From the IMG/VR virus record IMGVR_UViG_3300017917_001194, positions 22,397-86,396 of that record: a DNA stretch of 64,000 bases; one strand, written 5' to 3'. Below, in pieces: positions 36,880 to 45,794 of the stretch. The notes below the pieces were generated by a model. That model was not told where the DNA came from. It was given only the letters and a program-made list of their open reading frames with translations, and did no database searches. Position numbers and translations under genes: made by a program. Every line of letters begins with the position of its first letter. The stretch's first letter is position 1. Source of the DNA: a virus.

Positions 36880-37379
36880 GCAAATAAATCCTCATCCCAT
36901 ATACGATGTCCTTCACGGAATGCCATATTGCTTTGAGTTTCTCTAACTTCAACCCTAAAACACCACAATCGTTCGGCTTCACTTGGACCCCACATGTCTG
37001 GAATGTATACACCATTAACATATTTGTACAACTGATCTGCTAGACCTTCACAACCAAGTTTTGGTAGGATAGTTAGTTTAGCAAGATTACGACGTTCCAT
37101 TTCCTTGTAAAACTCAAGCTCTGGGTCATCTTCTGCTACTAACAATGTATGATCAAATTGACTTTCTAGTACGTTCTTAAGTTCTTTGAGACCACCGTAG
37201 TCGGCTGCCCAATTACGTACATCCAAATCATCTGTGCCAAAATAGAACTTCATTGAAAAACTGTAACCGTGAATTAGGTTACAGTGACTGTCGGCACGCC
37301 ATTGGCGATAAGCACAAGGGAAAGCATCATGATACTCTTTGGTGCTCACATACTTGTATTGAACTGGTAGATATGACAT
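36876..37379 (-). CDS. queD: QueD-like 6-pyruvoyl/carboxy-tetrahydropterin synthase, altered zinc site (167 aa)
   Basis: A PTPS-fold protein: FPCAYRQWRADSHCNLIHGY carries the catalytic Cys and one zinc His, FDHTLLVAEDDPELE the DHT motif, and CFRVEVRETQSNMAF the C-terminal Glu. In normal QueD the three zinc ligands are H in AAHR and both His of HGH; here the first and third are Tyr (CAYR, HGY). It may bind zinc differently or have lost the usual chemistry. It heads the purT operon behind a promoter. Compare the second QueD-like protein at 47942. Confidence 0.78.
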   Translation of the reverse strand: MSYLPVQYKYVSTKEYHDAFPCAYRQWRADSHCNLIHGYSFSMKFYFGTDDLDVRNWAADYGGLKELKNVLESQFDHTLLVAEDDPELEFYKEMERRNLAKLTILPKLGCEGLADQLYKYVNGVYIPDMWGPSEAERLWCFRVEVRETQSNMAFREGHRIWDEDLFA

Positions 37380-37397
37380 ATTATTCTCCTAAGTTAA

Positions 37398-37427
37398 ATT
37401 GTAACATAGGCTTGCAGAATTTGTAAA
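37398..37427 (-). promoter_or_regulatory. Sigma70-like promoter before the queD-purT operon
   Basis: Minus strand TTTACA, 18 bases, TACAAT. A late-like AATAAATA box lies further upstream at 37464-37471, so the operon may have two phases of expression. Confidence 0.6.
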
Positions 37428-37466
37428 GCGGGATGAATGCCGAAAAGGCCGCTGTTGAGTTGATAT

Positions 37467-39479
37467 TTATTCAATTAGTTTTATAGTTCTACTAAATTTA
37501 CTATCAGCCAAACTAATTGCCTGATAAAAGTATTGTTCGTACTGTTTGAGTGGGGTTGCTTGGTGTTGATGCCATGTAATGTCTTGGTAAGTTTGGTTAA
37601 CAAAAATTGTTTGATCGTTAATTTGATATGTGTACGATCCTCGATTTAATTGCTTGATTTTGAAATAGGTGAGCCAATCATACTCTGTATCAAACTCTCG
37701 GCCAAGATTAGGGTTATATTCCGAATCCAATACTCCATTCCGTAAGTAAATACCAAGATCTGATATAATAGGATCGTTAAGCCTCTTCGCTAAGTCATTG
37801 CATAATTTACTATAAAATAATTGTGCGTTGGTTAATGCAACAAATGCGAAATACGTTCTGGGTGGTAAAAGTATCGGGAAATCAGGATGGTAGTCGATTC
37901 CGTGTTGAGTAAATGTAACATCGTGTACCCATTGATGAATGGTCTGGTATCCTAATGCAAATAACTTTTCTAACACATCTTCGTTAGATAATTTGGGTTT
38001 GACATAATTTTTATAGATAAAATCTTGAACAAACGATGGCTCCATATGATGTGTATCTTTAATATATCTACAAAGCATAGCATTAACACCAGTGTAATCA
38101 TTTGCAAATGCTAGACCGTTAACAAGATACATGTCCACCCATTCATCCTTGGTATAGCTATAAGTTTCCACAACGCTTTCAACTGTTGGATTGTTCCAAG
38201 TGTGTGAGTTAAAGATTGCTGGATGAATTTCAAATTCTTCCTTTACTAACCAAGACTCGGTTGACATCATCTTAGGAACCGTTTGAATCTTAAATTGTTC
38301 TCTCATCTCAGGACTAAACGCTGGAGTCTCGGGTAATAATATCCATGTGTTTGGTCTAGCCGCACTGAGATTATTATTAACCAGGATGTCAATTTGATTA
38401 AGAGTTTTTTGATAATTATCGCCTGGTAGTCCAGCAATAATTTCAACTTTAACCGGTAACTCTGGAAACTTTGATCGCAAATAGTTAACACTAGCAATTT
38501 GTTTTTCTATAGGTGGATCTATGCGTTCAACATTATTTTTAATTTCTTCATCTATTGCTTGAACTGAAATTTTGTGGTGATCTAGTAAACCTTGTTCGGC
38601 TAGAAGTTCTTTAATTTTAGTAGTTCTTGCCAGGTGATTTTTAGCATTCTCGGTAACAACAGTTTTTGGGTAACCATATTTTTTTGCAACATCAACAATA
38701 TGTTCGGTTATAGCAACATCAATTTCATAAATTCCAAAGTTAGCATCAAGGGTTGAAAACAATTTTACTTTGTTCGCACCGATCCATTCAATCTCATCAA
38801 GTACAATATCAAATGGTTTTTTAACTACTTTGGTGTATGTTCCGCCACCCCAATCACAATAGATACATTTATAAGGGCATCCCCGAGACGTTTCGATTGA
38901 TCCATACATAAATTGACCAGCGTATGGTAGAAGATATTTTTCTTGAGCCTTATAGATGTTATTGGGCCACTTGAAAGATTTTTTTTCGATTCCTAATTTA
39001 CTAAAGCATCGATTTTTATCTTTGTCGGCATAGTAGATGTATGGAATTTTTTCGTAATCAGTAATAGGAAAATAATCAAGTATTTCTTTGAATACTATTT
39101 CACCGTATGCATCACTTGGAACAACAATGTCCACCCAGGGCTTTTCTTTAAAAAAATTTTCATTGTATTTGATGTGGGGTTGTGGGCCACCGTAAACAAT
39201 TAAACAATTAGGATATTGATTTTTTACCTCTTCGGCTACTTCGTCAAAAAAAGATTCATTCCAGACGTACACACTAAAACCAAATATGTCCGGTGGCGCC
39301 TTTTGACATTCATTGAGAATCTCTTCTTTAGATCTATAATCAGCGATCCATGGGTCGGCCCACTGATATTCAGTATGTTTACTACTGTTTTCTTCGAAGT
39401 AAGTTTTAAGGCTACACCAGAGCAGAGGAAGAGTTAACTCGGCAAATGAGTGTTTATTTGCCACATACACATTTTTCAT
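37467..39479 (-). CDS. B12-binding-type radical SAM protein (670 aa)
   Basis: A cobalamin-type N-terminal domain (PDIFGFSVYVWNESFFDEVA, CLIVYGGPQPH) precedes the radical SAM core with cluster motif SRGCPYKCIYCDWGGGTYTK (about residue 200). KLFSTLDANFGIYEIDVAIT and GLPGDNYQKTLNQIDILVNN belong to the core. The C-terminal 250 residues are a large extra region. This is the architecture of the P-methyltransferase/B12 radical SAM group. Its substrate is unknown. Confidence 0.82.
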   Translation of the reverse strand: MKNVYVANKHSFAELTLPLLWCSLKTYFEENSSKHTEYQWADPWIADYRSKEEILNECQKAPPDIFGFSVYVWNESFFDEVAEEVKNQYPNCLIVYGGPQPHIKYNENFFKEKPWVDIVVPSDAYGEIVFKEILDYFPITDYEKIPYIYYADKDKNRCFSKLGIEKKSFKWPNNIYKAQEKYLLPYAGQFMYGSIETSRGCPYKCIYCDWGGGTYTKVVKKPFDIVLDEIEWIGANKVKLFSTLDANFGIYEIDVAITEHIVDVAKKYGYPKTVVTENAKNHLARTTKIKELLAEQGLLDHHKISVQAIDEEIKNNVERIDPPIEKQIASVNYLRSKFPELPVKVEIIAGLPGDNYQKTLNQIDILVNNNLSAARPNTWILLPETPAFSPEMREQFKIQTVPKMMSTESWLVKEEFEIHPAIFNSHTWNNPTVESVVETYSYTKDEWVDMYLVNGLAFANDYTGVNAMLCRYIKDTHHMEPSFVQDFIYKNYVKPKLSNEDVLEKLFALGYQTIHQWVHDVTFTQHGIDYHPDFPILLPPRTYFAFVALTNAQLFYSKLCNDLAKRLNDPIISDLGIYLRNGVLDSEYNPNLGREFDTEYDWLTYFKIKQLNRGSYTYQINDQTIFVNQTYQDITWHQHQATPLKQYEQYFYQAISLADSKFSRTIKLIE

Positions 39480-39486
39480 ATTATGA

Positions 39487-39633
39487 CTACTTATTACTAA
39501 GCAGTTCAGATATCAATAAAGCACCGGACCACGAGGCAGAACTTAACCAGCCCCAAAATGCTGGGTCGTTGTCTATGTTTAAAAATATGTTAGCAACGCT
39601 AGAGATTACACCAAGTAATAATACCACTTTCAT
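39487..39633 (-). CDS. Tiny membrane protein (48 aa)
   Basis: It begins MKVVLLLGVISSVANIFLNI and ends with a second hydrophobic stretch (FWGWLSSASWSGALLISELL), two likely membrane segments. Its ATG overlaps the HIT-gene stop as ATGA, which strongly supports that it is translated. Its small size suggests a membrane modulator. Function unknown. Confidence 0.7.
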   Translation of the reverse strand: MKVVLLLGVISSVANIFLNIDNDPAFWGWLSSASWSGALLISELLSNK

Positions 39634-40019
39634 CGTTTGTATTTTCCTTTGCCCGGAATAGTGTTACGCACACCACCTGTTGGATCTTTAACATCACCCT
39701 TGCGACGTGGGATCAAATGTATGTGTGGCCAGCCTATTGTTTGTCCGGCAGCTTCGCCGTAGTTCATACCAATGTTAAATCCATCCCACTGACCTAGTTC
39801 CACCATCTTCTTGCCATAACGTACAGCATCTTCAAATGCATCAGTGAGCACACCAAAGGTATTGTACTTAGGCACAAATAATAAATGTCCATCAGTTACT
39901 GGATATTTGTCGTTGAACACCTTAACGTGATAATCTTCACTTAGAACCAAGTCCCAGGGAGCATCGCTATCATCGATGATGTCAGGTTGTGTTTCGAATA
40001 TACATTCTTTGCGTGACAT
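39630..40019 (-). CDS. HIT-family hydrolase (129 aa)
   Basis: A histidine-triad protein: IGWPHIHLIPRRKGD is the H-x-H-x-x-x motif (H-I-H with a third position replaced by Ile), and the N-terminal region YPVTDGHLLFVPKYNT fits the HINT/HIT fold. HIT proteins cleave nucleoside phosphoramidates or dinucleoside polyphosphates. It directly precedes folE in an operon of nucleotide genes. The loss of the last His is worth noting. Confidence 0.8.
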   Translation of the reverse strand: MSRKECIFETQPDIIDDSDAPWDLVLSEDYHVKVFNDKYPVTDGHLLFVPKYNTFGVLTDAFEDAVRYGKKMVELGQWDGFNIGMNYGEAAGQTIGWPHIHLIPRRKGDVKDPTGGVRNTIPGKGKYKR

Positions 40020-40021
40020 GA

Positions 40022-40717
40022 TTACCTTGGAGCAAATTCTTGCTGTAGTTTGATATTGTCCATAAACTCTTTCTTAACTGCTGGATCTGTTTTAAACACA
40101 CCAGTTAATACAGTAGTTTGGGTTAAACTAGAGTGTGCCATAATGCCGCGATTTTCACAACAACCATGTGTGGCTTGAATGTACACGCCTACGTTTTCAC
40201 TAGCAGTTGCCTTCATGATCTCTCTGGCAATATCATTACATAGTTCCTCTTGTAACGTGCCACGTCTAGCACACCATTGAGCTATTCGTGTATATTTAGA
40301 AAGGCCAATGAGTTTATGAGCGGCGATGATACCGATGTAGGCAACGCCAGAAACTGGCTGATGATGATGAGAACACATAGAACGAAGCTCGCTCCTAACC
40401 ACCAACATCCCGTCATAGCGGTCTTCAGAATCATTTGGGAAAGCTGTTGCATCTGGTGCTGGATCATATCTACCTGCCATTATTTCGTTAAAGTACATCT
40501 TGGCCAAACGACGTGCTGTGCCTTTACTGTTAGGATCGTCTTCACGATCAATTAACAGTGTGTCCAATACATTTTCAAATGCCACAGTGGCTTCATCAAT
40601 AAGTTGTGCCTTTTGTTCTTCTGTAACATAATCACTAATGTTATCGCCAGCCCAGAAGCGTTTGCCTCCTGCTCGCATTTGTTCTCTTAATACTTGTGCT
40701 AAGTTTTTTTCTGCCAT
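40022..40717 (-). CDS. folE: GTP cyclohydrolase I (231 aa)
   Basis: It converts GTP to dihydroneopterin triphosphate, the first step of the queuosine/7-deazaguanine route. The zinc-binding Cys and His are in SELRSMCSHHHQPVSG and the late QATHGCCENRGIMAHSS; IGLSKYTRIAQWCARRGTLQ is the catalytic region. Full length, no obvious defects. A good sigma70-like promoter lies 40 bases upstream. With QueD-like, QueE and DpdA-like genes this forms most of a DNA-modification pathway. Confidence 0.92.
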   Translation of the reverse strand: MAEKNLAQVLREQMRAGGKRFWAGDNISDYVTEEQKAQLIDEATVAFENVLDTLLIDREDDPNSKGTARRLAKMYFNEIMAGRYDPAPDATAFPNDSEDRYDGMLVVRSELRSMCSHHHQPVSGVAYIGIIAAHKLIGLSKYTRIAQWCARRGTLQEELCNDIAREIMKATASENVGVYIQATHGCCENRGIMAHSSLTQTTVLTGVFKTDPAVKKEFMDNIKLQQEFAPR

Positions 40718-40756
40718 TTATTTCTCCGAGTTATAAGTCGTGGATGACTTTGTTTA

Positions 40757-40785
40757 ATTGTACGTAATATTTAGACCTGTGTCAA
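40757..40785 (-). promoter_or_regulatory. Sigma70-like promoter before folE
   Basis: Minus strand TTGACA, 17 bases, TACAAT. It overlaps the end of the broken dioxygenase gene. Confidence 0.75.
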
Positions 40786-41313
40786 TAGGAATCCAGATAT
40801 TTGCATTGTATATTTGTCCTGGAATCCAGCGTTAGAACTTACATGCAATATATCACTGCTCCATATAAACCCATCGCCAGCTTTCCAATTTGTGCTAGTT
40901 TCAAACTTATCATTTAATTGGTATTGTAAGAATTGCCCCATTTTATAATCTTCAAGGTAGATGTTTGCTCGCACTTTAGTTTCGGTGCGGTTTGGGTATT
41001 GTTGTCCAATTTAGAAGAACGTGTCTCTATGAAACGGGACAACACAACCTGGCGGTTGTTTAATAGTAGATACTGTAATTACTTCCATGTTTAACTGGCG
41101 TCCTAACTCTTGATAGTCGAGTTGTGTGTCATTCCACCAAAGTTGATGTATCTTAGTATTGTGAATATTGTAGCTTTTAGGAAAGCCACCGTATTGTTCG
41201 TGAATATCTGTAAGCTCGTACACTTGGTGTTTAATACAGCTACCACTGTGTACAGAGTAATCAGCAATAAGAAGAGGTGTAAAATCAAAATCAAGATGAA
41301 CCGGTTTAAACAT
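40771..41313 (-). pseudogene. 2-oxoglutarate dioxygenase-like gene cut by one in-frame TAA
   Basis: Two open frames are in the same reading frame with only a stop between. The first ends PGCVVPFHRDTFF (H-x-D iron motif), then TAA, then IGQQYPNRTETKVRANIYLE and GFIWSSDILHVSSNAGFQDK (distal His), YTMQISGFLL. Rejoined it would be a 180-residue oxygenase. One base change (for example AAA to TAA) explains it. A GTG at 40974 could restart the second half. Either it is newly inactivated, a population variant or a sequence error, or the stop is read through. Confidence 0.75.
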
Positions 41314-41315
41314 TG

Positions 41316-41903
41316 TTAGTCCTTTATTATAATATTTCTGCAGTCTGGGTATTCAACATATTTAGGTTGTTCATTTACCTTGGGTAATAATTTAAGTCCA
41401 AGTTCCGCTTCTTCTATAGTAGGTTTATAGTGATAGCCTATCCGAAATGTTAATTGTTCTTGCCACGGCGTTATCTTAAGGTCTCTACCATCATAACGCA
41501 TCATGCTTAACTGATCATAAACCTCTACGTCATCAGTAAGTATAGCACCACCTCGGCCTATTTGTAAAGGTTTTCCATTGCCAAAACTCAAACATTGTAA
41601 TTGTTCTGGGCGGTACATATTGCGTTCGAGTCTGCGGGCACTATCCCAAATGCGTGTACCAAAAAATTGATACTCCCCAACCCAATTCTGATATTCTTCT
41701 TCTACATAAGTATATTCAATGCCTAGCTTATGCATGGTCATTGGTATGCTCAAATAAGTAAACGGGGTGAAACAAGTAGACTTCACATTGTCAAACCTCA
41801 TGCACATCTCAATAGCGTGTGTACAACAATCGGTCATCACAGCATAAGGTGCACCTGTGTATTTGGCTAACTCTTGTTCAAAATCAAATATACTATCAAA
41901 CAT
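41316..41903 (-). CDS. Short DegT/DnrJ-type aminotransferase-like protein (195 aa)
   Basis: Half-length PLP-fold protein: YAVMTDCCTHAIEMCMRF fits the N-terminal cofactor region, and LSFGNGKPLQIGRGGAILTD is the Lys motif (F-x3-K-x4-G-x-GG) of DegT/DnrJ/EryC1/StrS aminotransferases. The family is 370-400 residues; the C-terminal domain is absent. It may be a non-catalytic remnant or a minimal enzyme. It belongs to the sugar/modification operon and is coupled to the next genes. Confidence 0.7.
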   Translation of the reverse strand: MFDSIFDFEQELAKYTGAPYAVMTDCCTHAIEMCMRFDNVKSTCFTPFTYLSIPMTMHKLGIEYTYVEEEYQNWVGEYQFFGTRIWDSARRLERNMYRPEQLQCLSFGNGKPLQIGRGGAILTDDVEVYDQLSMMRYDGRDLKITPWQEQLTFRIGYHYKPTIEEAELGLKLLPKVNEQPKYVEYPDCRNIIIKD

Positions 41904-42259
41904 TATTCACTCAAATGATCTTGTTTAATTTCTCTTACAGGACAACTAAGTATTTCTGCCATTTGATTTTTGAGAGAAATTCTTTTGTTATTCCAATTTC
42001 TAATTTCGATAGCTCGACGACCTATTTCTTCTAAGTCAAGTTCTTTCTCTTTACCACATTTTAATTCAGACTCAAGATCCCATATCTTGTTATGAATGCG
42101 TTTTAACTCGTTATATTGAACTTGAATGCCACTAAAGTTAATACTACGAAATTGGTCCATGTACCAATCTAACTCAGCACGATTTAACTGGGTACGATCA
42201 AACTTTACCTCTGCGATTGCTAATCTATCTACAAGTTCTATTATAGGAAAAAATGTCAT
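41903..42259 (-). CDS. Coiled-coil hypothetical protein (118 aa)
   Basis: It begins MTFFPIIELVDRLAIAEVKF and is almost entirely helical (NRAELDWYMDQFRSINFSG, YNELKRIHNKIWDLESELKC, IEIRNWNNKRISLKNQMAEI). The plan resembles small helical proteins found in glycan and secondary-metabolite clusters (DUF6165-like), but the family name is tentative. It is ATGA-coupled to the SGNH gene and overlaps the DegT-like gene by one base. Confidence 0.65.
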   Translation of the reverse strand: MTFFPIIELVDRLAIAEVKFDRTQLNRAELDWYMDQFRSINFSGIQVQYNELKRIHNKIWDLESELKCGKEKELDLEEIGRRAIEIRNWNNKRISLKNQMAEILSCPVREIKQDHLSE

Positions 42260-42906
42260 AACAAGGTTCTCAGATGGTCCGCCCAGAGTTGATGTCCTGA
42301 TTCGTTAAGATGAATATCATTCTTGTTTATCTCGCACTTATTGTCATGTATAAATTCTAGCATAAAATTTTCTGTTTGTAAATCCAAATGGTTAACACTT
42401 TCCTTACTAAAGTAAAACGGAATATATTTGCAAGGACAACGTAATGTCACACTGTCGAGATAACTAGTAAGATTACATCTCTGTTCGTATTCGGAGTAGT
42501 AATTACTAAACCACGTATCGTAAAATTCCAACCCCGAATTTAAGGGTGTAAGTCTTTTCCATTTGTTAAAGGTACTAGCAGTTGGATTATAACTTCTAAA
42601 TAATTGCCTTGTTTTAGTTGTAAATTTCAGCGAGCGATCAATCACATCAATATGTTGAGGATTGTCTGGTTGATATTCAAAGCTTTTTCTACTGTAATGA
42701 CTCCAACCGATGACTACAATATCATCATCGGCGATGAGATGACTGTTTTCTAAAAATGTATGATAGATAAAAAAATTGTCAGCACCAGATTGGGCAAAAT
42801 TTTCATAAGAGATACTTAAACCCTCAGCTAACAGATATCCCCAAAACTTATGTTCATCTACTAAATGTGGTAAACTCATACTCTGACCAAATATCCAAAG
42901 TTTCAT
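42256..42906 (-). CDS. SGNH-hydrolase-like protein (216 aa)
   Basis: Its start LWIFGQSMSLPHLVDEHKFW has a G-x-S block, VVIGWSH is a central strand, and NDIHLNESGHQLWADHLRTL has the D-x2-H pair of SGNH hydrolases. The loops between are long. It parallels the protein at 28593. Function unknown; probably acyl removal or transfer. Confidence 0.62.
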   Translation of the reverse strand: MKLWIFGQSMSLPHLVDEHKFWGYLLAEGLSISYENFAQSGADNFFIYHTFLENSHLIADDDIVVIGWSHYSRKSFEYQPDNPQHIDVIDRSLKFTTKTRQLFRSYNPTASTFNKWKRLTPLNSGLEFYDTWFSNYYSEYEQRCNLTSYLDSVTLRCPCKYIPFYFSKESVNHLDLQTENFMLEFIHDNKCEINKNDIHLNESGHQLWADHLRTLL

Positions 42907-43931
42907 AGGTATAACACCTCAATACTCTTTGGATTGTCTAAAATATTTTGAATTTGTATGTTGTTGATGTTTGGTCTACAAGGTTGACACAAACTAACAT
43001 TAGTTTTATTGTATATGTCTTGATGCTGTTCACCTAACCATAGGTCTCTAAAGTCTCCAGTATCCCAATTACCTAATTCAAACTGTGGATTACCTTTGTT
43101 TTCACAACAAATATATATTTTGCCATCAGCACAAAACACAGGAAAGTGGAACATCTGATGGCATTTTTTATAATTACGTGGACGAATTTTGTTCATGTTC
43201 ACATAATGCGGTAGATTAAATTCTACACTCAACCGTTGTAACATATCCAACATCTCATTAGTGATAACATGAGCGTTTCCGTTTATAATAGCCGGACGAA
43301 AATATAAACCACGCCCATTTACTTGTTTGACAGTTTTAAATAGATCATGCATGGCCTCGTAGTTGTCGTTTAGTGGATTAATTAGACATTTGAAATCTAC
43401 ATTAACACCAACTGAGATTAAATTTTGAGCATTATTAATTACTCGATTGAACAAACTCTTGGCCGTTAAACTATGACGAATTTTTTCGTATAGATCCTCA
43501 GTCCCGGCATCAATGTCTATACCAATCCACGCAATTTTTTTAAGTTTCTCAACAACGATACTGTTGAGTAGGCGATCTAGGTTACTGCCATTTGTAGTAA
43601 TGCTACACAAAAATCCAAGATCGATAGTGTGTTCGATTACGTGTTCATAACCGATTAAAACTGTGGGTTCACCACCGCCTGGATAAGTTATTGTATGTGT
43701 AGTTCCATAACTATTTGGGGTATGAGCTCGCCAACTGGCTAACTTGTTTAGTAGATTGATATACTCAGTATACTTTTTTTGTACTGGTTTGTTTTTTCTA
43801 AATTCCTCACTATTGCAGTAGTAACAATCCTGATTACAAACATTGGTCAAGTCAATGTCTACCTGAGCCGGCAGAATTTTCATTGTATCTTGGTTTTTCA
43901 TCCAATGTACTAGTTCAGCGTATTGATACAT
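42903..43931 (-). CDS. Radical SAM/SPASM-like protein (342 aa)
   Basis: Cluster motif C-x3-C-x2-C in DLTNVCNQDCYYCNSEEFRK (about residues 31-38), SAM motif TITYPGGGEPTVLIGYEHVI and SITTNGSNLDRL. The C-terminus has extra Cys (CADGKIYICCENKGN and SLCQPCRPN) as in SPASM or Twitch domains that hold further clusters. SPASM proteins modify peptides or sugars. It lies between SGNH and GT genes. It could act on a peptide or sugar precursor in this cluster. Confidence 0.82.
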   Translation of the reverse strand: MYQYAELVHWMKNQDTMKILPAQVDIDLTNVCNQDCYYCNSEEFRKNKPVQKKYTEYINLLNKLASWRAHTPNSYGTTHTITYPGGGEPTVLIGYEHVIEHTIDLGFLCSITTNGSNLDRLLNSIVVEKLKKIAWIGIDIDAGTEDLYEKIRHSLTAKSLFNRVINNAQNLISVGVNVDFKCLINPLNDNYEAMHDLFKTVKQVNGRGLYFRPAIINGNAHVITNEMLDMLQRLSVEFNLPHYVNMNKIRPRNYKKCHQMFHFPVFCADGKIYICCENKGNPQFELGNWDTGDFRDLWLGEQHQDIYNKTNVSLCQPCRPNINNIQIQNILDNPKSIEVLYL

Positions 43932-44887
43932 GTTAATAAATCTTGATAATATTTTTTACCAAACTCTCCAGCAAAAAGCATTTCGGCATTCTGCTTTCTT
44001 CTTTGGTATGTAAGTTGATTAAGTTTAAATAAATCTTGACTAAGTAGATCGTTGATGATCTTGTGAACTTTATGAATCCTTAACTTCCAATCTTGTTCAT
44101 GATCGTAATACTTATGGTCAATTATATCGTCAAAGGTATCAACTCCAAGATCGGCAAGTGCTTGAATGGTTCCGGGATTTCCAATTATTAAAAAAAGTTG
44201 TCCACTAGCTATAGGTTTCCAAGTTTTTTCGGTTATAAACACCATTGGCAAAACTGTAGTTTCAGTTACTAAATGAATGTAACTGTCTGTGCATGCTGGA
44301 TGATTGATATCATAGGAACTTGCATATTCGTTTGTATTTGAAAATGTTTCCCATTCTTTTAACATCTCCGGATCTAACATATAATCATCAGCACGTTCTG
44401 GATTTGAAAAAGCGTGACGATTCATTGTAAATACCCAGTTAGAAAAATCAGGATGTTTTCTAAGTATAAGATAATTGTATATTCTATGAAATCTATGATT
44501 AAAATTTAAACTGGATAATCTATGTTTTTTTTCAAAATTATCAATAGATTCTAATTTTTTAAATTGTACATAGCTCTGATAGTACCAGTGAGAATAAAAT
44601 AGTAACCTCGGTCGAGATAAATGATCTGTTATGTTATGTGTAAGGAGAATAAAATTTATACCGTTGGACTCTAATAGGTCATATATTGCCTCGTAGATCA
44701 ATGTACCGTCTCCATAATGCTCACTGCTAAAGTCGGCAATAACTAATCGATCTTTTGGTAGATTTTTTATTTTTTCTTCACTGAGAATCCATTCTGGAAC
44801 ATCAAAAATTGTCCTAGGATCATTAAAATAAAACGTATTTGGAATGTTATTAATTATACCAATTCCATGCGTGTTGTGCGATGTCAT
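43910..44887 (-). CDS. Putative glycan-biosynthesis protein (325 aa)
   Basis: I chose the ATG at 44887 (MTSHNTHGIGIINNIPNTFY) since the longer frame reads out of the GalE gene. Blocks: LVIADFSSEHYGDGTLIYEA, FILLTHNITDHLSRP, and a conserved-looking VFITEKTWKPIASGQLFLII with GNPGTIQALADLGVDTFDD. This last motif recurs in proteins near glycosyltransferases, but I cannot name the enzyme. Overlaps the radical SAM gene by 22 nt. Confidence 0.65.
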   Translation of the reverse strand: MTSHNTHGIGIINNIPNTFYFNDPRTIFDVPEWILSEEKIKNLPKDRLVIADFSSEHYGDGTLIYEAIYDLLESNGINFILLTHNITDHLSRPRLLFYSHWYYQSYVQFKKLESIDNFEKKHRLSSLNFNHRFHRIYNYLILRKHPDFSNWVFTMNRHAFSNPERADDYMLDPEMLKEWETFSNTNEYASSYDINHPACTDSYIHLVTETTVLPMVFITEKTWKPIASGQLFLIIGNPGTIQALADLGVDTFDDIIDHKYYDHEQDWKLRIHKVHKIINDLLSQDLFKLNQLTYQRRKQNAEMLFAGEFGKKYYQDLLTCINTLN

Positions 44888-45794
44888 GTAATGTGTATTT
44901 TGGTCGCCAATTGGCCATCTGTTCAAATTTAGTTGCATCGGCTGTAAGAGTAGCCGGGTCGCCATCGCGCTTGGGACCAAACTCGATTTGAATAGGCAAG
45001 TGTGTAACACCACGAATAGCATCAACTACTTGTAAATTACTTGCACCTGTTGATGTGCCTAAGTTGTATACACCAGGCAATACCAACAACTTGTTTAGTG
45101 CTAGGATGTGTGCATCAACAATATCACTAACGTGTAAATAATCTCTTACACAGGTGCCATCATCTGTATCGTAATCGTTGCCATTACATACAAAGTGTTT
45201 ACCTAACTTGGCATTTTCAATAATGCGTGGAATGATATGTGTAGCACCTGGCTCTTGCCCATGACGAGCCTGTGGATCTGCACCACACGCATTGAAGTAG
45301 CGGAATGCTACATAATCAAAGTCGTAAGCACGAGCATAAGACTTGAGCATCCATTCAATCATTAACTTGCTTTCGCCATATGGACTGATAGGTTCTGCTG
45401 GGTCAATTTCTTGGCAAGGTGTTATAACAGGATTACCATAAGTAGCCGCACTGGAACTAAAGATTAGTCTTGGGCGATGTTCAAATGCCAACAAGTAATC
45501 GCAAAGTGCTTTGGTCTTAACAAAATTATTGTTATAATATTCTTCTGGATTGGCAATACTAGGACCGACTAAACTTGTACCAGCACAATGTATAATAGCA
45601 TCAACATTCTTTTGTGCCATCCAATTTAATCCAATGTCGCTGGCAAAGTCTGCTTGTAAAAATTTATCTAGCCAATTAAGATTTGTGGACAAAGGTCTAA
45701 GGTCAATACCGTATACTTCGTGACCTTGATCACATAGTTGTAGTACTGTTTGTCCGCCAATATAACCAGCGGCTCCGGTTACTAGCACTTTCAT
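44850..45794 (-). CDS. galE: UDP-glucose 4-epimerase (GalE-like, 314 aa)
   Basis: An extended SDR enzyme: KVLVTGAAGYIGGQTVLQL binds NAD, and ISPYGESKLMIEWMLKSYAR gives the catalytic Y-x3-K. The GalE signatures RYFNACGADPQARHG, HIIPRIIENAKLG and YDTDDGTCVRDYLHVSDIVD are present. It interconverts UDP-glucose and UDP-galactose (or the N-acetyl forms), giving donors to the GTs nearby. ATGA-coupled to the GT gene. Confidence 0.9.
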   Translation of the reverse strand: MKVLVTGAAGYIGGQTVLQLCDQGHEVYGIDLRPLSTNLNWLDKFLQADFASDIGLNWMAQKNVDAIIHCAGTSLVGPSIANPEEYYNNNFVKTKALCDYLLAFEHRPRLIFSSSAATYGNPVITPCQEIDPAEPISPYGESKLMIEWMLKSYARAYDFDYVAFRYFNACGADPQARHGQEPGATHIIPRIIENAKLGKHFVCNGNDYDTDDGTCVRDYLHVSDIVDAHILALNKLLVLPGVYNLGTSTGASNLQVVDAIRGVTHLPIQIEFGPKRDGDPATLTADATKFEQMANWRPKYTLHDIAQHAWNWYN

